From the NCBI RefSeq assembly GCF_039541875.1, contig NZ_BAABHB010000014.1, positions 124,001 to 188,000 on the forward strand: a stretch of 64,000 nt of DNA, read 5' to 3'. Under the pieces are notes generated by a model that saw only the letters and a list, made by a program, of their open reading frames with translations, was not told where the DNA came from and searched no databases. The stretch comes from Nibrella viscosa (GTDB lineage: Bacteria; Bacteroidota; Bacteroidia; Cytophagales; Spirosomataceae). Each line of letters opens with the position of its first letter. The first letter of the stretch is position 1. The position numbers and the translations under genes are program-made. This document shows positions 7,464 to 16,027 of the stretch, piece by piece.

Positions 7464-8546
7464 ATGAAAAAAATCTTTGTTGATGCCGAACGTCTGCGCG
7501 ACCTGAACAGTGGCTTGGGTCAATTTTGTCTGCACCTGGGTAAGGAGCTGGTGGAACAGCGCCCGGCCGATGCCGACCTGACGTTTCTGGTACCCGGTGA
7601 ACACAATGGTATTTTTGGTGATCAGGCTCACTATCGGCCGGTGAGCTGGTCGGATCGGTTTTATCTGTCGGGTAATTACAACATCTGGCATTGTACTCAC
7701 CAGGATTCACCCTACCTGCCGGTGGCCGGCCGAACTAAGCTGATCCTGACCATTCACGACCTGAATTTTCTGGAGCGTGCCGACTACAACGACGCCAAAA
7801 AAGCCCGTCGGCTGGCGGCTTTGCAGCGTAGTATAAACCGTACCTCTGCTCTAACGGCCATTTCTGAATATACCGCTTCGGTGGTCCGGCAGCACCTGAA
7901 AGTACCGGAAAATATACCCTTTCGGGTCATTTACAACGGCAACTCGGCCGCCGACCAGGAGGGGAACTTCAGCGAGCGGGGTAGCAGCCTGACCCTCACC
8001 CGGTTGCGCAATGAGCCTTATTTTCTGTTTCTGGGCGTTATCCACCCCAAGAAGAACGTACATACGCTGCTGCCGATGCTGGAGGCTTTTCCGGATTGGG
8101 CGCTGGTGCTGGCCGGTAATGATTCGCATCCGTACGCAAAACACATTATGGCCGAAGCTGAACGCCTGGGTGTTGCCAACCGGCTGATTATGCCCGGTGC
8201 CGTTGAGGAAGCGACCAAACATTGGTTATACGAAAACTGCGGAGCTTTTCTGTTCCCTTCTCTCTCGGAGGGCTTTGGCCTGCCGGTGGTGGAGGCCATG
8301 ACGTACGGCAAACCGGTATTTCTGTCGGATCGCACCAGCCTGCCCGAAATTGGTGGCCGGGAAGCCTACTACTGGGATACTTTTGAGCCGGAAGCCATGG
8401 CCGAGGTGCTGTTTAACGGGCTGAGTGATTTTAAACAGAACCCGTTCCGGGCCGAGCGGCTGCGGAAGCGGGCAGCTCAGTTTAGCTGGGAGCAAGCGGC
8501 TCAGGACTACTGGGCGTTATACCAGGAGGTGATGCAAGGAATGTAA
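7464..8546 (+). CDS. Glycosyltransferase family 1/4 (GT-B fold)
   Basis: A 360-residue retaining GT-B glycosyltransferase. Visible landmarks are the N-terminal MKKIFVDAERLRDLNSGLGQF, TIHDLNFLE, the SEYTASVVRQHL helix at the domain junction, FLGVIHPKKNVHTLL at the start of the donor domain, LVLAGND, and the donor-binding FPSLSEGFGLPVVEAMTYGKPV with its E-x7-E motif. The substrate cannot be told; mannosyl-type lipopolysaccharide or exopolysaccharide transferases share this pattern. I start at the ATG at 7464 because it has a purine-rich site and a promoter ahead of it; the frame is open from 7419. An ABC exporter of the MsbA type follows, so a role in lipopolysaccharide or glycolipid assembly is plausible. 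Confidence 0.85.
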   Translation: MKKIFVDAERLRDLNSGLGQFCLHLGKELVEQRPADADLTFLVPGEHNGIFGDQAHYRPVSWSDRFYLSGNYNIWHCTHQDSPYLPVAGRTKLILTIHDLNFLERADYNDAKKARRLAALQRSINRTSALTAISEYTASVVRQHLKVPENIPFRVIYNGNSAADQEGNFSERGSSLTLTRLRNEPYFLFLGVIHPKKNVHTLLPMLEAFPDWALVLAGNDSHPYAKHIMAEAERLGVANRLIMPGAVEEATKHWLYENCGAFLFPSLSEGFGLPVVEAMTYGKPVFLSDRTSLPEIGGREAYYWDTFEPEAMAEVLFNGLSDFKQNPFRAERLRKRAAQFSWEQAAQDYWALYQEVMQGM

Positions 8547-8547
8547 C

Positions 8548-8597
8548 GTTTTGCGAACTTTGGGAATTTCTTAGCGACCTTTGCGTTTAAGAAATTA
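8548..8597. repeat. Eight-base word repeat (CTTAGCGA / CTTTGCG type)
   Basis: The stretch contains TTTGCGAACTTTGGG, then CTTAGCGACCTTTGCG. Words of the form CTTTGCG and CTTAGCG are repeated with a period near eight. It starts just after the stop of the glycosyltransferase and ends just before the ATG of the ABC exporter, so it fills the whole intergenic gap. A related copy in the same orientation lies at 43401-43447. Confidence 0.5.
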
Positions 8598-8600
8598 CTG

Positions 8601-10442
8601 ATGAAAACGTACTTCCGACTTCTTTCGTTTGCTAAACCGCTGGGGCGCTTTATTGCTTTGTTTCTGCCCACGTCTATTTTGGCCAGCGCGTTTGCGGTGC
8701 TTAACTTAACGCTGCTGATTCCGTTGCTTAATGTGCTGTTCAATCAGGTGAGTCCCCAGGAGATGCAGCAGGTGCTCAGTCAGCCGGCTCCTTCGTTCTC
8801 CCTGAATACCGATCAGCTTACGGGGCTCTTTCGCTATTACTTTATCCAGTATTTTCAGACGTACGGGCAGGTGGGCGGTTTGCGGTTTGTCTGCGTAGTG
8901 ATTGTACTGTCGGTGCTGCTGAGCAATATCTTCAAATACCTTTCCATCCGCCAACTGGAGAGCTTCAAAGCCCGAATGGTGTCGCAGTTGCGGGAGGCTG
9001 TGTTCCGGCGGGCGGTGCGGCTGCACCTGGGCTTCTTCTCCAGTGAGCGCAAAGGCAACCTGATCTCGCGCATCATGACCGATGTGCAGGAAGTGGAAAA
9101 TTCCATTGCCAACACTATGTCGGCGGTTATGAAGGAGTTTTTCCTGTTCATATTCTACCTCTATGCGCTGTTCTCCATTTCCATCCAGCTCACGCTGTTT
9201 GCGTTTCTGGTGATTCCTGTTTCGGGCATATTTATTGCCACGCTGGTCAAGCGCATGAAGCGCGACGCCCAGGAAGGGCAGCAGCGGCTTAGCGGACTGA
9301 TTAGTTTGCTCGATGAGACGTTTGGCGGTATGCGGGTGGTCAAAGGCTTCAACGCCGAGGATTATGTGCTTACCAAATTCAACGAAGAAAACCAGGGCTA
9401 CCGGCGGGCCATCCGGTCGCTGGCCAACCGGCGCGAACTGGCGTCGCCGTTCTCCGAGTTTATGGGCGTAACGGTGGTGGCGGGTATTCTGCTCTATGGC
9501 GGTTCGCTGGTCTTGTCCAATCAGTCGGCGTTATCGGCTTCGGAGTTTGTGACCTATATCGCCATTTTTTCGCAGGTGATGCGGCCGGCCAAAGAAATTT
9601 CCAACGCCTTCAGCAGCACCCAGCGTGGCTTGGCCTCCGGCGAACGGGTATTGCAACTGGTCGATACCGTTCCGCTGATTGAAGACAAACCCAATGCGAA
9701 AGACCTGCGGGAGTTCCGCCGGCAGGTCGAGGTGCGGAATGTGTCCTTTGAATATATGAAAGGGGTGCCGGTGCTGAAGGCTATCAGCTTTACGCTTGAA
9801 AAAGGGAAAACCATTGCGCTGGTTGGCTCATCCGGTGGCGGCAAATCCACTATTGCCGACCTTGTGCCGCGTTTTTACGACCCCACCAGCGGCCAGATCC
9901 TGATCGACGGTACCGACCTGCGCGACTGCACCATGGAGTCCCTGCGCAACCAGATGGGCATTGTGACGCAGGAAAGCATTCTGTTCAACGATACCATCTT
10001 CAGCAATATTGCCTTCGGCAGCGACGCCACTGAGGAAGAGGTAATCCGGGCAGCCAAAATCGCCAACGCCCACGATTTTATCATGCTCCAGCCGGACGGC
10101 TATCAGACCCTGATTGGCGACCGGGGCAGCCGCCTGTCGGGCGGGCAGCGGCAACGCATCAGCATCGCCCGCGCCGTGCTGAAGAACCCGCCCATCCTGA
10201 TTTTGGACGAAGCCACCTCCGCCCTCGATACCGAATCCGAAAAGCTGGTACAGGAGGCACTCACCCGCCTGATGGCCAGCCGGACCACCCTGGTGATTGC
10301 CCACCGGCTTAGCACCATCCAGCATGCCGACGAAATCCTGGTGATCCACAACGGCGAAATCGTCGAACGCGGCACCCACCACGCCCTTGTATCGCTGGAT
10401 GAAGGTTTCTACCGGAAGCTGAGTAGTATGCAGAGTGTGTAG
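8601..10442 (+). CDS. ABC exporter, permease fused to ATPase (MsbA-like)
   Basis: A half-transporter of 613 residues that should work as a homodimer. The N-terminal part, to about residue 330, has six membrane helices. The ATPase part has Walker A GSSGGGKSTIADLVPRF near 410, Q-loop VTQESILFND, signature SRLSGGQRQRISIARA, Walker B ILILDEATSALD and the H-loop AHRLST. Intracellular-loop motifs such as GNLISRIMTDVQEVE are also present. In Gram-negatives such proteins flip lipid A-core or other glycolipids. The neighbouring glycosyltransferase supports that, but a drug or peptide substrate cannot be excluded. Confidence 0.85.
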   Translation: MKTYFRLLSFAKPLGRFIALFLPTSILASAFAVLNLTLLIPLLNVLFNQVSPQEMQQVLSQPAPSFSLNTDQLTGLFRYYFIQYFQTYGQVGGLRFVCVVIVLSVLLSNIFKYLSIRQLESFKARMVSQLREAVFRRAVRLHLGFFSSERKGNLISRIMTDVQEVENSIANTMSAVMKEFFLFIFYLYALFSISIQLTLFAFLVIPVSGIFIATLVKRMKRDAQEGQQRLSGLISLLDETFGGMRVVKGFNAEDYVLTKFNEENQGYRRAIRSLANRRELASPFSEFMGVTVVAGILLYGGSLVLSNQSALSASEFVTYIAIFSQVMRPAKEISNAFSSTQRGLASGERVLQLVDTVPLIEDKPNAKDLREFRRQVEVRNVSFEYMKGVPVLKAISFTLEKGKTIALVGSSGGGKSTIADLVPRFYDPTSGQILIDGTDLRDCTMESLRNQMGIVTQESILFNDTIFSNIAFGSDATEEEVIRAAKIANAHDFIMLQPDGYQTLIGDRGSRLSGGQRQRISIARAVLKNPPILILDEATSALDTESEKLVQEALTRLMASRTTLVIAHRLSTIQHADEILVIHNGEIVERGTHHALVSLDEGFYRKLSSMQSV

Positions 10443-10450
10443 GCGCGTGT

Positions 10451-10514
10451 GTAGCCCGGATTATAAATCCGGCTGTCGTAGACAAAAAACACCCGGATTT
10501 ACAATCCGGGCTAC
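10451..10514. repeat. REPIN-like paired palindrome, copy 1
   Basis: Two palindromic units face each other. The left unit, AGCCCGGATTATAAATCCGG, and the right unit, CCGGATTTACAATCCGGGCT, are reverse complements apart from one base. About 15 bases separate them, and GTAGCCC/GGGCTAC form the outer ends. The whole 64-bp block can fold into one long hairpin, as in REPIN doublets. It starts 8 bases past the ABC exporter stop. Its right end supplies the tandem TAG TAG stop of the DUF4369 gene on the minus strand. Confidence 0.75.
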
Positions 10515-11182
10515 TACCGCTCCAGCCGCTTTGCCACCGAATGGTTCCTGAACGCCGGATCAAGCTGCTGGTAGAGCGCTTTGGCCTCTGCTTTTGAAAA
10601 TTCAGTCCAGTGGGTATTCAGTAAAAACAGGCTTAACAGGGATGTACGGTTGGTGCGGATGTACTGCTGGATTTTCTGGATCTGCGCCTGTTTCAGCCGC
10701 TTTTCTTCTTTTGCCACCCGCTCGGCTACGGCCGTATTGCCCAGCGATTGGTGACGTTCGTTGTACAGCGTCATAAGTTGGTCGCGGTAGGGCAAATCTA
10801 TTTCTGTTTGAAATCGCTTCCACTCCGCTGTGAGCGGAGATCCCGTAACACCGGCCGTACGCAGATCCGTTGTATTACCGGTGATAGTTACGTCATGATC
10901 CCAGATAAAGCTGGTCTGACCGGGTATACCTTCAATGGAAACCGTGTAAAAGTCGATTTCCGGAACCGCTCGGCGAAATGTAAACTGCCCATTTTGAGCG
11001 CGGGTCGTGTCGATAGTCAGCACACGGCTGTTGCGGTTATCCTGCTTTTTCAGATATACCGTGGTGTTTCCTAACTCCTGAATTTTTCCGTGTATCTGGA
11101 ATGGGTGCTGAGCAAAAGCACAGGGGACCAGCAGGACAAAATACGGGGTAAGTAGCCGTTTTTTTATAAAAAGTAGTTTCAT
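10514..11182 (-). CDS. DUF4369 protein, apparently lacking its thioredoxin domain
   Basis: A 222-residue exported protein. A signal peptide ends at CAFAQ, and the DUF4369 domain follows (IHGKIQELGNTTVYLKK...GQFTFRRAVPE...DHDVTITGN). A helical region comes next, with the end pattern LYQQLDPAFRNHSVAKRLER. In the family this pattern normally leads straight into a thioredoxin-like TlpA domain with a CxxC motif. Here the reading frame stops exactly at the edge of a paired palindrome, whose first bases give TAG TAG. The protein is therefore probably a truncated relic of a thiol-disulfide reductase; periplasmic binding of an unknown ligand by the remaining domain cannot be excluded. Confidence 0.7.
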   Translation of the reverse strand: MKLLFIKKRLLTPYFVLLVPCAFAQHPFQIHGKIQELGNTTVYLKKQDNRNSRVLTIDTTRAQNGQFTFRRAVPEIDFYTVSIEGIPGQTSFIWDHDVTITGNTTDLRTAGVTGSPLTAEWKRFQTEIDLPYRDQLMTLYNERHQSLGNTAVAERVAKEEKRLKQAQIQKIQQYIRTNRTSLLSLFLLNTHWTEFSKAEAKALYQQLDPAFRNHSVAKRLER

Positions 11183-11436
11183 AACACGAAGCTAACAGAT
11201 TACGCTGCAAAAGATAAATAAAGGATCTACTGCAGCTATTTGCATATATGGACCAAAACCGGAGAGATTATCCCGTTGGCTCAGTAATTCTAATATTTCC
11301 TTAATAAAAGCGGAAATTTATAAAACCATATGCCCTCACAGCTCGTATGTCTGCTATTACTCAAATGCTCGCAACGTGTGTAAAGACTTTTCGCGCTTGT
11401 GGGTGATCCTTTCATCTAATTGTTACCTGTTACCTT

Positions 11437-12156
11437 ATGAAAAAACCGACAAGTACGGCTCCGGACAAAGCGTCCGGTCTGGAAATTCCTACGGTTTCGC
11501 CAGTTGGGCGCCGACTGTTTATGCGTTATGCCGGTGCAACAGCCATATCGGCTACTGCGCTGGTGGAGGCTTGTACAATGCAGGACCATAACCTGCCAGT
11601 GGGTACGGTTAACCTGGGGTCAGGAGACACTGGTATTTTAAACTATGCCTATGCGCTCGAACAACTGGAGGCCGCTTTTTACGAACGAGTTGCTCTTAAT
11701 CCTTATTCGGGTATCACGGCTGCCGAGTTGCGCCTGCTGGTCGATATTCGTGACCACGAAATCGTCCACCGCGAATTTTTCAAAGCGGCTTTGGGGACAA
11801 ACGCTATTCCGGCACTCACGTTCAATTTTGGTGCCGTCAATTTCTCCAGTCGGGAGAGTGTGCTACAAACCGCACGAACCTTTGAGGATCTGGGCGTATC
11901 GGCCTATAACGGAGCCGGTCGATTGTTACAAAATGCGCAGTTTCTGCTACTGGCCGGTAAAATAGTATCGGTAGAGGCTCGTCATGCGGCCGCTATCCGG
12001 GATGTATTGATGCCAAAGACCGCCTTCTTTGCAGGTGATGACGTGGTTGAACCGATGACGGGTCTGGATGTAGTCAGAACACCTCTACAGGTGCTGCCAC
12101 TGGCACAGCCATTTATTTCAACTCCGATTAGCGGGGCTAACTTACCAACCATGTAA
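11437..12156 (+). CDS. Ferritin-like domain protein with twin-arginine lipoprotein leader
   Basis: A 239-residue protein of the Ferritin_2 type (four-helix bundle, bacterial dessication-protein-like family). The leader has GRRLFMRYAG near residue 25, matching a twin-arginine signal, and a possible lipobox LVEAC with Cys46. The helices carry metal-ligand-like residues: YALEQLEAAFYE near 70-80, DIRDHEIVHREFF near 105, FEDLGVSAYNG near 150, and VSVEARHAAAIRD near 185. The C-terminal 40 residues are proline-rich. Twelve bases separate it from a paralogous gene, so the two form an operon. Transport folded through Tat would fit metal loading in the cytoplasm. The function is unproven. Confidence 0.8.
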   Translation: MKKPTSTAPDKASGLEIPTVSPVGRRLFMRYAGATAISATALVEACTMQDHNLPVGTVNLGSGDTGILNYAYALEQLEAAFYERVALNPYSGITAAELRLLVDIRDHEIVHREFFKAALGTNAIPALTFNFGAVNFSSRESVLQTARTFEDLGVSAYNGAGRLLQNAQFLLLAGKIVSVEARHAAAIRDVLMPKTAFFAGDDVVEPMTGLDVVRTPLQVLPLAQPFISTPISGANLPTM

Positions 12157-12168
12157 TCGAAAAAAACT

Positions 12169-12921
12169 ATGAATCTGTTTAATGTATTTACCGAAATTGA
12201 GAAAATAGACCCGGATGCCGTTGAACGTCTGAATTATTATTCCCGGCGGCAATTGTTCCGGATGGGTGCCAAAGCTACCGCAGCTGCTGTACCTGCAATG
12301 TTTGCTACCCTGGGAACGGCCTATGGGCAGTCTAACGTAATTAACGATGTCCTGAATTTTGCCCTGACGCTGGAGTATCTGGAAGATGAGTATTACAAGC
12401 GCGGCCTGGCGGCTTCTAACCTGATACCGGCTTCGGACCGCGCCATTTTCATGCAGATCAGCAAACATGAAGATGCGCACGTAAAGCTACTGATGGGCGC
12501 CTTGGGTAGTGCGGCTGTCTCCAAGCCGAACTTTAAGTTTCCGGCAGATGCCTTTACCAACTACCAGACCTTCGTATTTCTGGCCAAAGCATTTGAGGAT
12601 ACCGGTGTTCGGGCGTATAAAGGGCAGGCCGCTAACCTGATGAGCAACAAAGATATTTTGACCGTGGCCTTGCGCATTCACTCGGTAGAAGCCCGCCATG
12701 CTGCCGAAGTACGGCGGCTGATTCCCGGACTGGAAGAAACTCCGTCGGATCCGGCCGAGCAGCCGGCCGCTGTGTATGCCGGCGAAGAAAACCTGGTGCA
12801 GGCGGGTATTAACCTGAAAACCCTCATTCCGAGTCTGTCGGATTCAGAGCTTCGCGAAGCATTCGACGAGCCGTTAACCAAAGAGCAGGTGCTTGGTATT
12901 GCCATGCCGTTTATCCAATAA
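12169..12921 (+). CDS. Ferritin-like domain protein, second of a tandem pair
   Basis: A 250-residue paralogue of the preceding gene, also Ferritin_2. A twin-arginine-like motif YSRRQLFRMGAKATAAA is near residue 25, with a cleavable AYGQ site and no lipobox. Ligand-bearing helices are LNFALTLEYLEDEYYKRG, MQISKHEDAHVKLLMG, FEDTGVRAYKGQ and IHSVEARHAAEVRRLI. The two products may assemble together, one lipid-anchored and one soluble; that is inference. A clear terminator follows 20 bases after the stop. Confidence 0.8.
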   Translation: MNLFNVFTEIEKIDPDAVERLNYYSRRQLFRMGAKATAAAVPAMFATLGTAYGQSNVINDVLNFALTLEYLEDEYYKRGLAASNLIPASDRAIFMQISKHEDAHVKLLMGALGSAAVSKPNFKFPADAFTNYQTFVFLAKAFEDTGVRAYKGQAANLMSNKDILTVALRIHSVEARHAAEVRRLIPGLEETPSDPAEQPAAVYAGEENLVQAGINLKTLIPSLSDSELREAFDEPLTKEQVLGIAMPFIQ

Positions 12922-12940
12922 AGGAGTAAAAGATGGTTTA

Positions 12941-12977
12941 TAAGGCGTAGAGACCCATCTCTGCGCCTTATTTTTTT
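12941..12977 (+). terminator. Rho-independent terminator of the ferritin-like operon
   Basis: The stem TAAGGCG...AGAGA pairs with TCTCT...CGCCTTA around the loop CCCA and is followed by seven T. Confidence 0.85.
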
Positions 12978-13008
12978 CATACCGCTTTCTATTGTCGTGG
13001 TAACCTCC

Positions 13009-13016
13009 TAATTTTG
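13009..13016 (+). promoter_or_regulatory. Candidate -7 element of carB
   Basis: TAATTTTG is a perfect TAnnTTTG match, about 140 bases upstream of the carB ATG. No good -33 element lies at the right distance, so this is tentative. If used, it gives a long leader that contains the hairpin at 13095-13130. Confidence 0.35.
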
Positions 13017-13094
13017 CGTAATTTTTGACCACCACGGAACGGATTGGCCTGATTGTCACCAGTCCGGTTTCTCTCGGGCTATCGGTTTCAGGAG

Positions 13095-13137
13095 GTCAGT
13101 GAATGATCTGTTTATCATTCTCTAACTGACATTTTTC
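13095..13137 (+). promoter_or_regulatory. Terminator-like hairpin in the carB leader (possible attenuator)
   Basis: GTCAGT pairs with ACTGAC, and GAATGAT pairs with ATCATTC around the loop CTGTTT, with a four-base bulge on the 3' side. ATTTTTCTTG follows directly. The structure ends about 20 bases before the carB ATG, the position expected of a transcription attenuator. I could not identify a PyrR-type anti-antiterminator or a leader peptide. It could also be a leftover terminator. Confidence 0.4.
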
Positions 13138-13156
13138 TTGTCCGACTATCGCTACA

Positions 13157-16018
13157 ATGCCCAAAAATCCTCACATCCGCTCGATTCTTATTATCGGCTC
13201 CGGACCAATTGTTATCGGTCAGGCTTGCGAATTTGACTATGCCGGCTCTCAGGCAGCGCGTTCGTTACGCGATGAAGGTATCGAGGTGATTTTGATCAAC
13301 TCGAACCCGGCCACGATCATGACCGACCCCATCAACGCCGATCATGTGTATCTGAAGCCGCTGGAGAAAAAATCCATCATTGAAATCCTGGAAAAGCATA
13401 CGGTAGATGCCGTGCTGCCGACCATGGGTGGTCAGACCGCGCTGAACCTGGCGATCGATTGCGATAAAGCCGGTATCTGGCAGAAGTATGGGGTGCAGAT
13501 TATCGGGGTAGATATTCGGGCCATTGAAACCACCGAAGACCGGGAGAAGTTCCGATTAAAGATGCTGGAACTGGGTATTGGCGTGTGTAAAGGCCGCACC
13601 GCTCGCTCATTTCTGGAGGGTAAGGAGATTGCGCAGGAAATAGGCTTCCCGCTGGTAATTCGTCCCTCATTTACCCTGGGCGGTACCGGGGGCGGATTTG
13701 TGGAGAAGCCGGAGGATTTTGACCGGGCCCTTAATAATGGACTCCACGCATCGCCGGTTCACGAAGTACTCGTCGAGCAGAGTGTCACGGGTTGGAAAGA
13801 GTATGAACTGGAACTGCTGCGCGACGGAGCCGGTAACTTCATTATCATCTGCTCCATCGAAAACTTCGACCCGATGGGTATCCATACGGGCGACAGCATC
13901 ACGGTAGCGCCGGCCATGACCCTGCCCGATACGCTTTATCAGCAAATGCGTGATCTGGCCATTAAGATGATGGACGGCATCGGCAAATTTGCCGGCGGCT
14001 GTAACGTGCAGTTCTCGGTCAATCCGGAAACCGACGATATTATTGCCATTGAAATCAACCCACGGGTGAGCCGTTCGTCGGCCCTGGCGTCTAAAGCAAC
14101 GGGCTACCCCATTGCCAAGATTGCGGCTAAAATGGCCATCGGCTACAACCTGGATGAGCTGATTAACCCCATTACCGGTTCAACTTCGGCTTTCTTCGAG
14201 CCGGCTATCGATTACGTCATTGTAAAAGTGCCACGCTGGAACTTTGATAAATTTCCGGGAGCCGACCGGAGCCTGGGCCTGCAAATGAAGTCGGTAGGCG
14301 AAGCGATGGGTATTGGCCGTAACTTCCAGGAAGCCCTGCAAAAAGCCTGTCAGTCGCTGGAGATTCGCCGGAATGGGCTGGGAGCCGACGGCAAGGAGCT
14401 GACCGATCAGAAGGCCCTGACCGAAAGTCTGGCGCACCCAAGCTGGAACCGGCTGTTTCATATTTACGATGCGTTTAAAGCGGGGATGTCGTTCCAGACG
14501 ATTCAGAAGCTGACCCGGATCGATCCCTGGTTCCTGCATCAGATTGAAGAGTTGATTGAACTGGAGCGTGAAATTCAGCAATACGACCTTGATGACGTAC
14601 CGCCCGAACTGATCCGCACCGCCAAGCAGAAGGGCTATGCCGACCGGCAGTTGGCGCATATCATGCAGGTGCGGGAGAGTAAGATTTATAAATACCGGCA
14701 AAAGCACAATATCCGGCGCATTTATAAGTGCGTGGATACCTGTGCCGCCGAGTTTGAAGCGAAAACGCCGTATTACTACTCGACCTTTAACAACGCGGTG
14801 CCGCAGATACTCGATCGGCCCGAGCCGGTATCTGATCTGCCGGGCAACGAGTCTATCGTGAGCAATCGTAAGAAGGTGGTTGTATTGGGCTCCGGACCTA
14901 ATCGTATCGGTCAGGGTATCGAGTTCGACTACTCCTGCGTTCACGGTGTACTGGCGGCTAAGGAGTGCGGCTACGAGACCATCATGATTAACTGTAATCC
15001 GGAGACCGTCTCAACCGATCCTGATGTGGCCGATAAGCTGTACTTTGAGCCGGTGTTCTGGGAACACGTCCACGCCATAATTCAGCACGAGCAGCCGGAA
15101 GGTGTCATTGTGCAGTTGGGCGGACAGACGGCCCTTAAAATGGCTGAAAAGTTAACCCGGTATGGTATCAAAATTATTGGCACAAGCTGGGAGGCTCTCG
15201 ACCTGGCCGAAGACCGGGGTCACTTCTCCAGCCTCCTGCGCGATCTGAACATCCCGTATCCGAAGTTCGGCACAGTGCGCGATTCACAGGCGGCCCTGGA
15301 CCTGGCCAAAGACCTGGGTTTCCCGCTGCTGGTCCGGCCGAGCTACGTACTGGGCGGACAGTCGATGAAGATCGTTATCAACGAGGCTGAGCTGGAGCAG
15401 CACGTGATGAAGATCCTGAACGATATTCCGGACAATAACATCCTGCTCGACCATTTTCTTGAGAACGCCATTGAAGCTGAATCAGATGCCATTTGTGATG
15501 GTGAAGACGTACACATTATCGGGATCATGGAGCATATTGAGCCGGCAGGTATTCACTCCGGCGACTCCTACGCGCTGCTGCCGCCCTTCGACCTGAGTGA
15601 GAATGTAATCCGGCAGATTGAGGAATATACCAAACGCATCGCCGTAGCCCTGAAAACCGTTGGGCTGATCAACATTCAGTTTGCCATCAAAGACGAAAAG
15701 GTATACGTGATTGAGGCTAACCCACGGGCGTCGCGGACAGTGCCGTTTATCTGCAAAGCTTACCGGGAGCCGTACGTCAATTACGCTACCAAGGTGATGC
15801 TGGGCGAGAAAAAGGTAAAAGACTTCAATTTCAAACCGCACAAAAACGGCTACGCCATCAAGATTCCGGTGTTCTCGTTCAATAAATTCCCGAACGTGAA
15901 CAAGGAGCTTGGCCCCGAAATGAAATCGACCGGCGAAGGTATCTACTTTATCGACGACCTGACCGACGATTTCTTCCAGAAAGTCTATTCAGAACGGAAT
16001 CTGTATCTGAGCCGGTAG
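13157..16018 (+). CDS. carB: Carbamoyl-phosphate synthase large subunit, short form
   Basis: Makes carbamoyl phosphate from bicarbonate, ammonia (delivered by CarA) and two ATP for pyrimidines and arginine. Two homologous ATP-grasp halves are visible. The first begins ILIIGSGPIVIGQACEFDYAG, with RPSFTLGGTGGG and EINPRVSRSSALASKATG. The second begins VVVLGSGPNRIGQGIEFDYSC near residue 575, with RPSYVLGGQSM and EANPRASRTVPFICKA. The protein ends at about residue 953 with MKSTGEGIYFIDDL... It lacks the roughly 130-residue C-terminal MGS-like domain, which in E. coli (1073 residues) binds UMP and ornithine. Allosteric control is therefore probably absent or different. No carA is in the window. 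Confidence 0.95.
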   Translation: MPKNPHIRSILIIGSGPIVIGQACEFDYAGSQAARSLRDEGIEVILINSNPATIMTDPINADHVYLKPLEKKSIIEILEKHTVDAVLPTMGGQTALNLAIDCDKAGIWQKYGVQIIGVDIRAIETTEDREKFRLKMLELGIGVCKGRTARSFLEGKEIAQEIGFPLVIRPSFTLGGTGGGFVEKPEDFDRALNNGLHASPVHEVLVEQSVTGWKEYELELLRDGAGNFIIICSIENFDPMGIHTGDSITVAPAMTLPDTLYQQMRDLAIKMMDGIGKFAGGCNVQFSVNPETDDIIAIEINPRVSRSSALASKATGYPIAKIAAKMAIGYNLDELINPITGSTSAFFEPAIDYVIVKVPRWNFDKFPGADRSLGLQMKSVGEAMGIGRNFQEALQKACQSLEIRRNGLGADGKELTDQKALTESLAHPSWNRLFHIYDAFKAGMSFQTIQKLTRIDPWFLHQIEELIELEREIQQYDLDDVPPELIRTAKQKGYADRQLAHIMQVRESKIYKYRQKHNIRRIYKCVDTCAAEFEAKTPYYYSTFNNAVPQILDRPEPVSDLPGNESIVSNRKKVVVLGSGPNRIGQGIEFDYSCVHGVLAAKECGYETIMINCNPETVSTDPDVADKLYFEPVFWEHVHAIIQHEQPEGVIVQLGGQTALKMAEKLTRYGIKIIGTSWEALDLAEDRGHFSSLLRDLNIPYPKFGTVRDSQAALDLAKDLGFPLLVRPSYVLGGQSMKIVINEAELEQHVMKILNDIPDNNILLDHFLENAIEAESDAICDGEDVHIIGIMEHIEPAGIHSGDSYALLPPFDLSENVIRQIEEYTKRIAVALKTVGLINIQFAIKDEKVYVIEANPRASRTVPFICKAYREPYVNYATKVMLGEKKVKDFNFKPHKNGYAIKIPVFSFNKFPNVNKELGPEMKSTGEGIYFIDDLTDDFFQKVYSERNLYLSR

Positions 16019-16027
16019 GGTATGTGT

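Noticed and set aside
13030..13090. PyrR-type binding loop in the carB leader
   Set aside because: AGTCCGG and GGGCT are present, but the spacing and the GAGG core of the known PyrR motif are not matched.
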